This document shows, piece by piece, positions 62,426 to 64,000 of a DNA stretch of 64,000 bases. Position numbers and translations under genes: made by a program. The notes beneath the pieces were generated by a model, which was not told where the DNA came from, made no database searches, and saw only the letters and a list, made by a program, of their open reading frames with translations. The stretch lies in contig MKUJ01000009.1 of the NCBI GenBank assembly GCA_001897755.1, forward strand, positions 145,378 through 209,377, given 5' to 3'. Within the stretch, counting starts at the first letter, position 1. Each line of letters starts with the position of its first letter. The DNA comes from Afipia sp. 64-13 (GTDB lineage Bacteria; Pseudomonadota; Alphaproteobacteria; Rhizobiales; Xanthobacteraceae).

Positions 62426-64000
62426 TTACTGGGCGGGTTGAGCGAGCGGTGCCGTCGCACCTCGCCGCTCGATGTCATGAAGCAGGCCGCCCTTGCGGGT
62501 ATAAACGACCCAGGTGATCACTACGCAGGTGACGTAGAAGAAGAAGAAACCCCACAGCGCACCCTCGACGCCGCCGCTCAGATCGATCGACGTGCCGAAG
62601 GATTTCGGGATGAAGAAGGCGCCGAACGCCGCGATCGCCGAGGTGAATCCGGTGATCGCCGCCGATTCCTTCTCCGCCTGACGCACACGCGTGGCGGCAT
62701 CGGCCTGCGGCATCAGGCGATCCATCTCCTTGCGCATGATGTTGGGAATCATCTGGAAGGTCGATGCGTTGCCGACGCCGGTGGCGAAGAACAGCAACAG
62801 GAACATCGCGAAGAATCCCCAGAACGCGCCAGGCTGCTCCTTGATGCCGATGAAGTAGAGGATGCCGAGCACGCCGAGCATCATCACCACGAACACCCAC
62901 AGCGTGACGCGTCCGCCGCCCCATTTGTCCGAGATCCATCCGGTGGCAGAGCGCGACAGCGCGCCGACCAGCGGGCCGAGGAAGACGAACGGCAGCACGT
63001 TGACACTCGGGAACAGGATCTTCGCCAGCAGCGGGAAGCCCGCCGAATAGCCGATGAAGGAGCCGAAGGTGCCGGTGTAGAGCCAGCACATCACCCAGTT
63101 GTGCTTGCGCTGGAAGATCACCGCCTGATCGGCGAACGACGCCTTCGCCGAGGCGATGTCGTTCATACCGAACCACGCGGCAAAGGCGCTGACGGCAATG
63201 AACGGCACCCAGACGAAACCGGCGTTCTGCAGCCACAGCGGCACCTGGCGGCCGCCCTCCGTCACCATCAGCGGATCGCCACCGAACCAGCCGAGCACGC
63301 CGGCGGTGATGACGAGCGGCACCACGAACTGCACCGTGCTGACGCCGAGATTGCCGAGACCGGCATTGAGCGCAAGCGCGTTCCCCTTCTCCGAGCGTGG
63401 GAAGAAGAAGGAGATATTGGCCATCGACGAGGCGAAGTTGCCGCCGCCGAGGCCGCACAGCAGCGCCAGCCCCAGGAACACGGCGTAAGGCGTCGAGGGC
63501 GTTTGCACCGCGTAGCCGATGCCGACCGCCGGGATCATCAACGACCAGGTCGCCAGCGTGGTCCACAAACGGCCGCCAAAGATCGGCACCATGAACGAGT
63601 AGAACACCCGCAGCACGGCACCGGAGATGCCCGGCAACGCCGCCAGCCAGAACAGTTCAGACGTGGTGAACTTGAAACCGACTGACGGCAGCTTTGCCAC
63701 CACCACCGACCAGACCTGCCAGATGGCGAACGACAAGAGCAGCGCCGGGATCGAGATCCAAAGGTTGCGCCGCGCGATGGCGCGTCCCTTGGTCTCCCAG
63801 AACTCGCGATCTTCGGGCCTCCAGTCCGTGAGCACCGCGCCCGAAAGCGCACCGATGTGCTCGGGCTTGTGGATCTCCTCCATTTCCGGAAGCTGCGGCA
63901 GCTTCTTCAGCTGTTCGCCGACAACGCCCTGCTCCATCTGCCGGACCGCGAGGTGCATCCAGATCAGCGAGCCGGTGACGATCAGGAACAGCAGCATGAA
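62426..64000 (-). CDS. narK: NarK nitrate/nitrite transporter, partial (N-terminal part outside window); possibly the second half of a NarK1-NarK2 fusion
   Basis: NLWISIPALLLSFAIWQVWSVVVAKLP...GGGNFASSMANISFFFPRSEKGNALALNAGLGNLGVSTVQFVVPLV, preceded in frame by MLLFLIVTGSLIWMHLAVRQMEQGVVGEQLKKLPQLPEMEE; reading frame open to the window edge. Confidence 0.95.
   Translation of the reverse strand, partial: FMLLFLIVTGSLIWMHLAVRQMEQGVVGEQLKKLPQLPEMEEIHKPEHIGALSGAVLTDWRPEDREFWETKGRAIARRNLWISIPALLLSFAIWQVWSVVVAKLPSVGFKFTTSELFWLAALPGISGAVLRVFYSFMVPIFGGRLWTTLATWSLMIPAVGIGYAVQTPSTPYAVFLGLALLCGLGGGNFASSMANISFFFPRSEKGNALALNAGLGNLGVSTVQFVVPLVITAGVLGWFGGDPLMVTEGGRQVPLWLQNAGFVWVPFIAVSAFAAWFGMNDIASAKASFADQAVIFQRKHNWVMCWLYTGTFGSFIGYSAGFPLLAKILFPSVNVLPFVFLGPLVGALSRSATGWISDKWGGGRVTLWVFVVMMLGVLGILYFIGIKEQPGAFWGFFAMFLLLFFATGVGNASTFQMIPNIMRKEMDRLMPQADAATRVRQAEKESAAITGFTSAIAAFGAFFIPKSFGTSIDLSGGVEGALWGFFFFYVTCVVITWVVYTRKGGLLHDIERRGATAPLAQPAQ

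Overview
A 64 kb, GC-rich, gene-dense chromosomal window that looks alphaproteobacterial (Bradyrhizobiaceae-like, judged from FixL/FixJ/FixK, narKGHJI and the intergenic repeat style). Left part (about 1-17 kb): a methyltransferase (partial), surface-polysaccharide genes, two acyltransferases, purU, a uroporphyrinogen-III synthase-like gene, GDP-fucose synthase, PEP carboxylase, hemE and hemC. Middle part (about 17.5-45 kb): an accessory catabolic region containing diaminopropionate ammonia-lyase with an Lrp regulator, a Liv-type ABC transporter, L-serine dehydratase, an LLM-class (F420-type) oxidoreductase, a two-subunit CoA-transferase-family enzyme, a PLP-dependent enzyme, a complete coenzyme F420 biosynthesis operon (fbiC, cofC, cofD, cofE, an F420:NADPH-reductase-like gene) with an orphan pxpA/YcsF gene, a three-subunit molybdenum hydroxylase, two GntR regulators and an M20 hydrolase. 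Right part (about 45-64 kb): a FUSC/DUF1656/HlyD efflux cassette, fixL-fixJ-response regulator-fixK, and a respiratory nitrate reductase operon with accessory genes and a NarK transporter that runs off the window. Main discovery candidate: five transcription units of the middle region carry near-identical or related dyad-symmetric elements just upstream (8-9 bp arms around a 4-nt centre, core TACTA-TCAT-TAGTA or variants with CTA-N4-TAG). This suggests one regulon joining an F420-dependent reductase, its own cofactor pathway, a Mo-hydroxylase, a CoA-transferase-like ring-opening candidate, an uptake system and serine/PLP enzymes into one uncharacterised degradation pathway, probably for an N-containing compound. 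The substrate is unknown. No database searches were run; family calls come from recognisable motifs in the translations.
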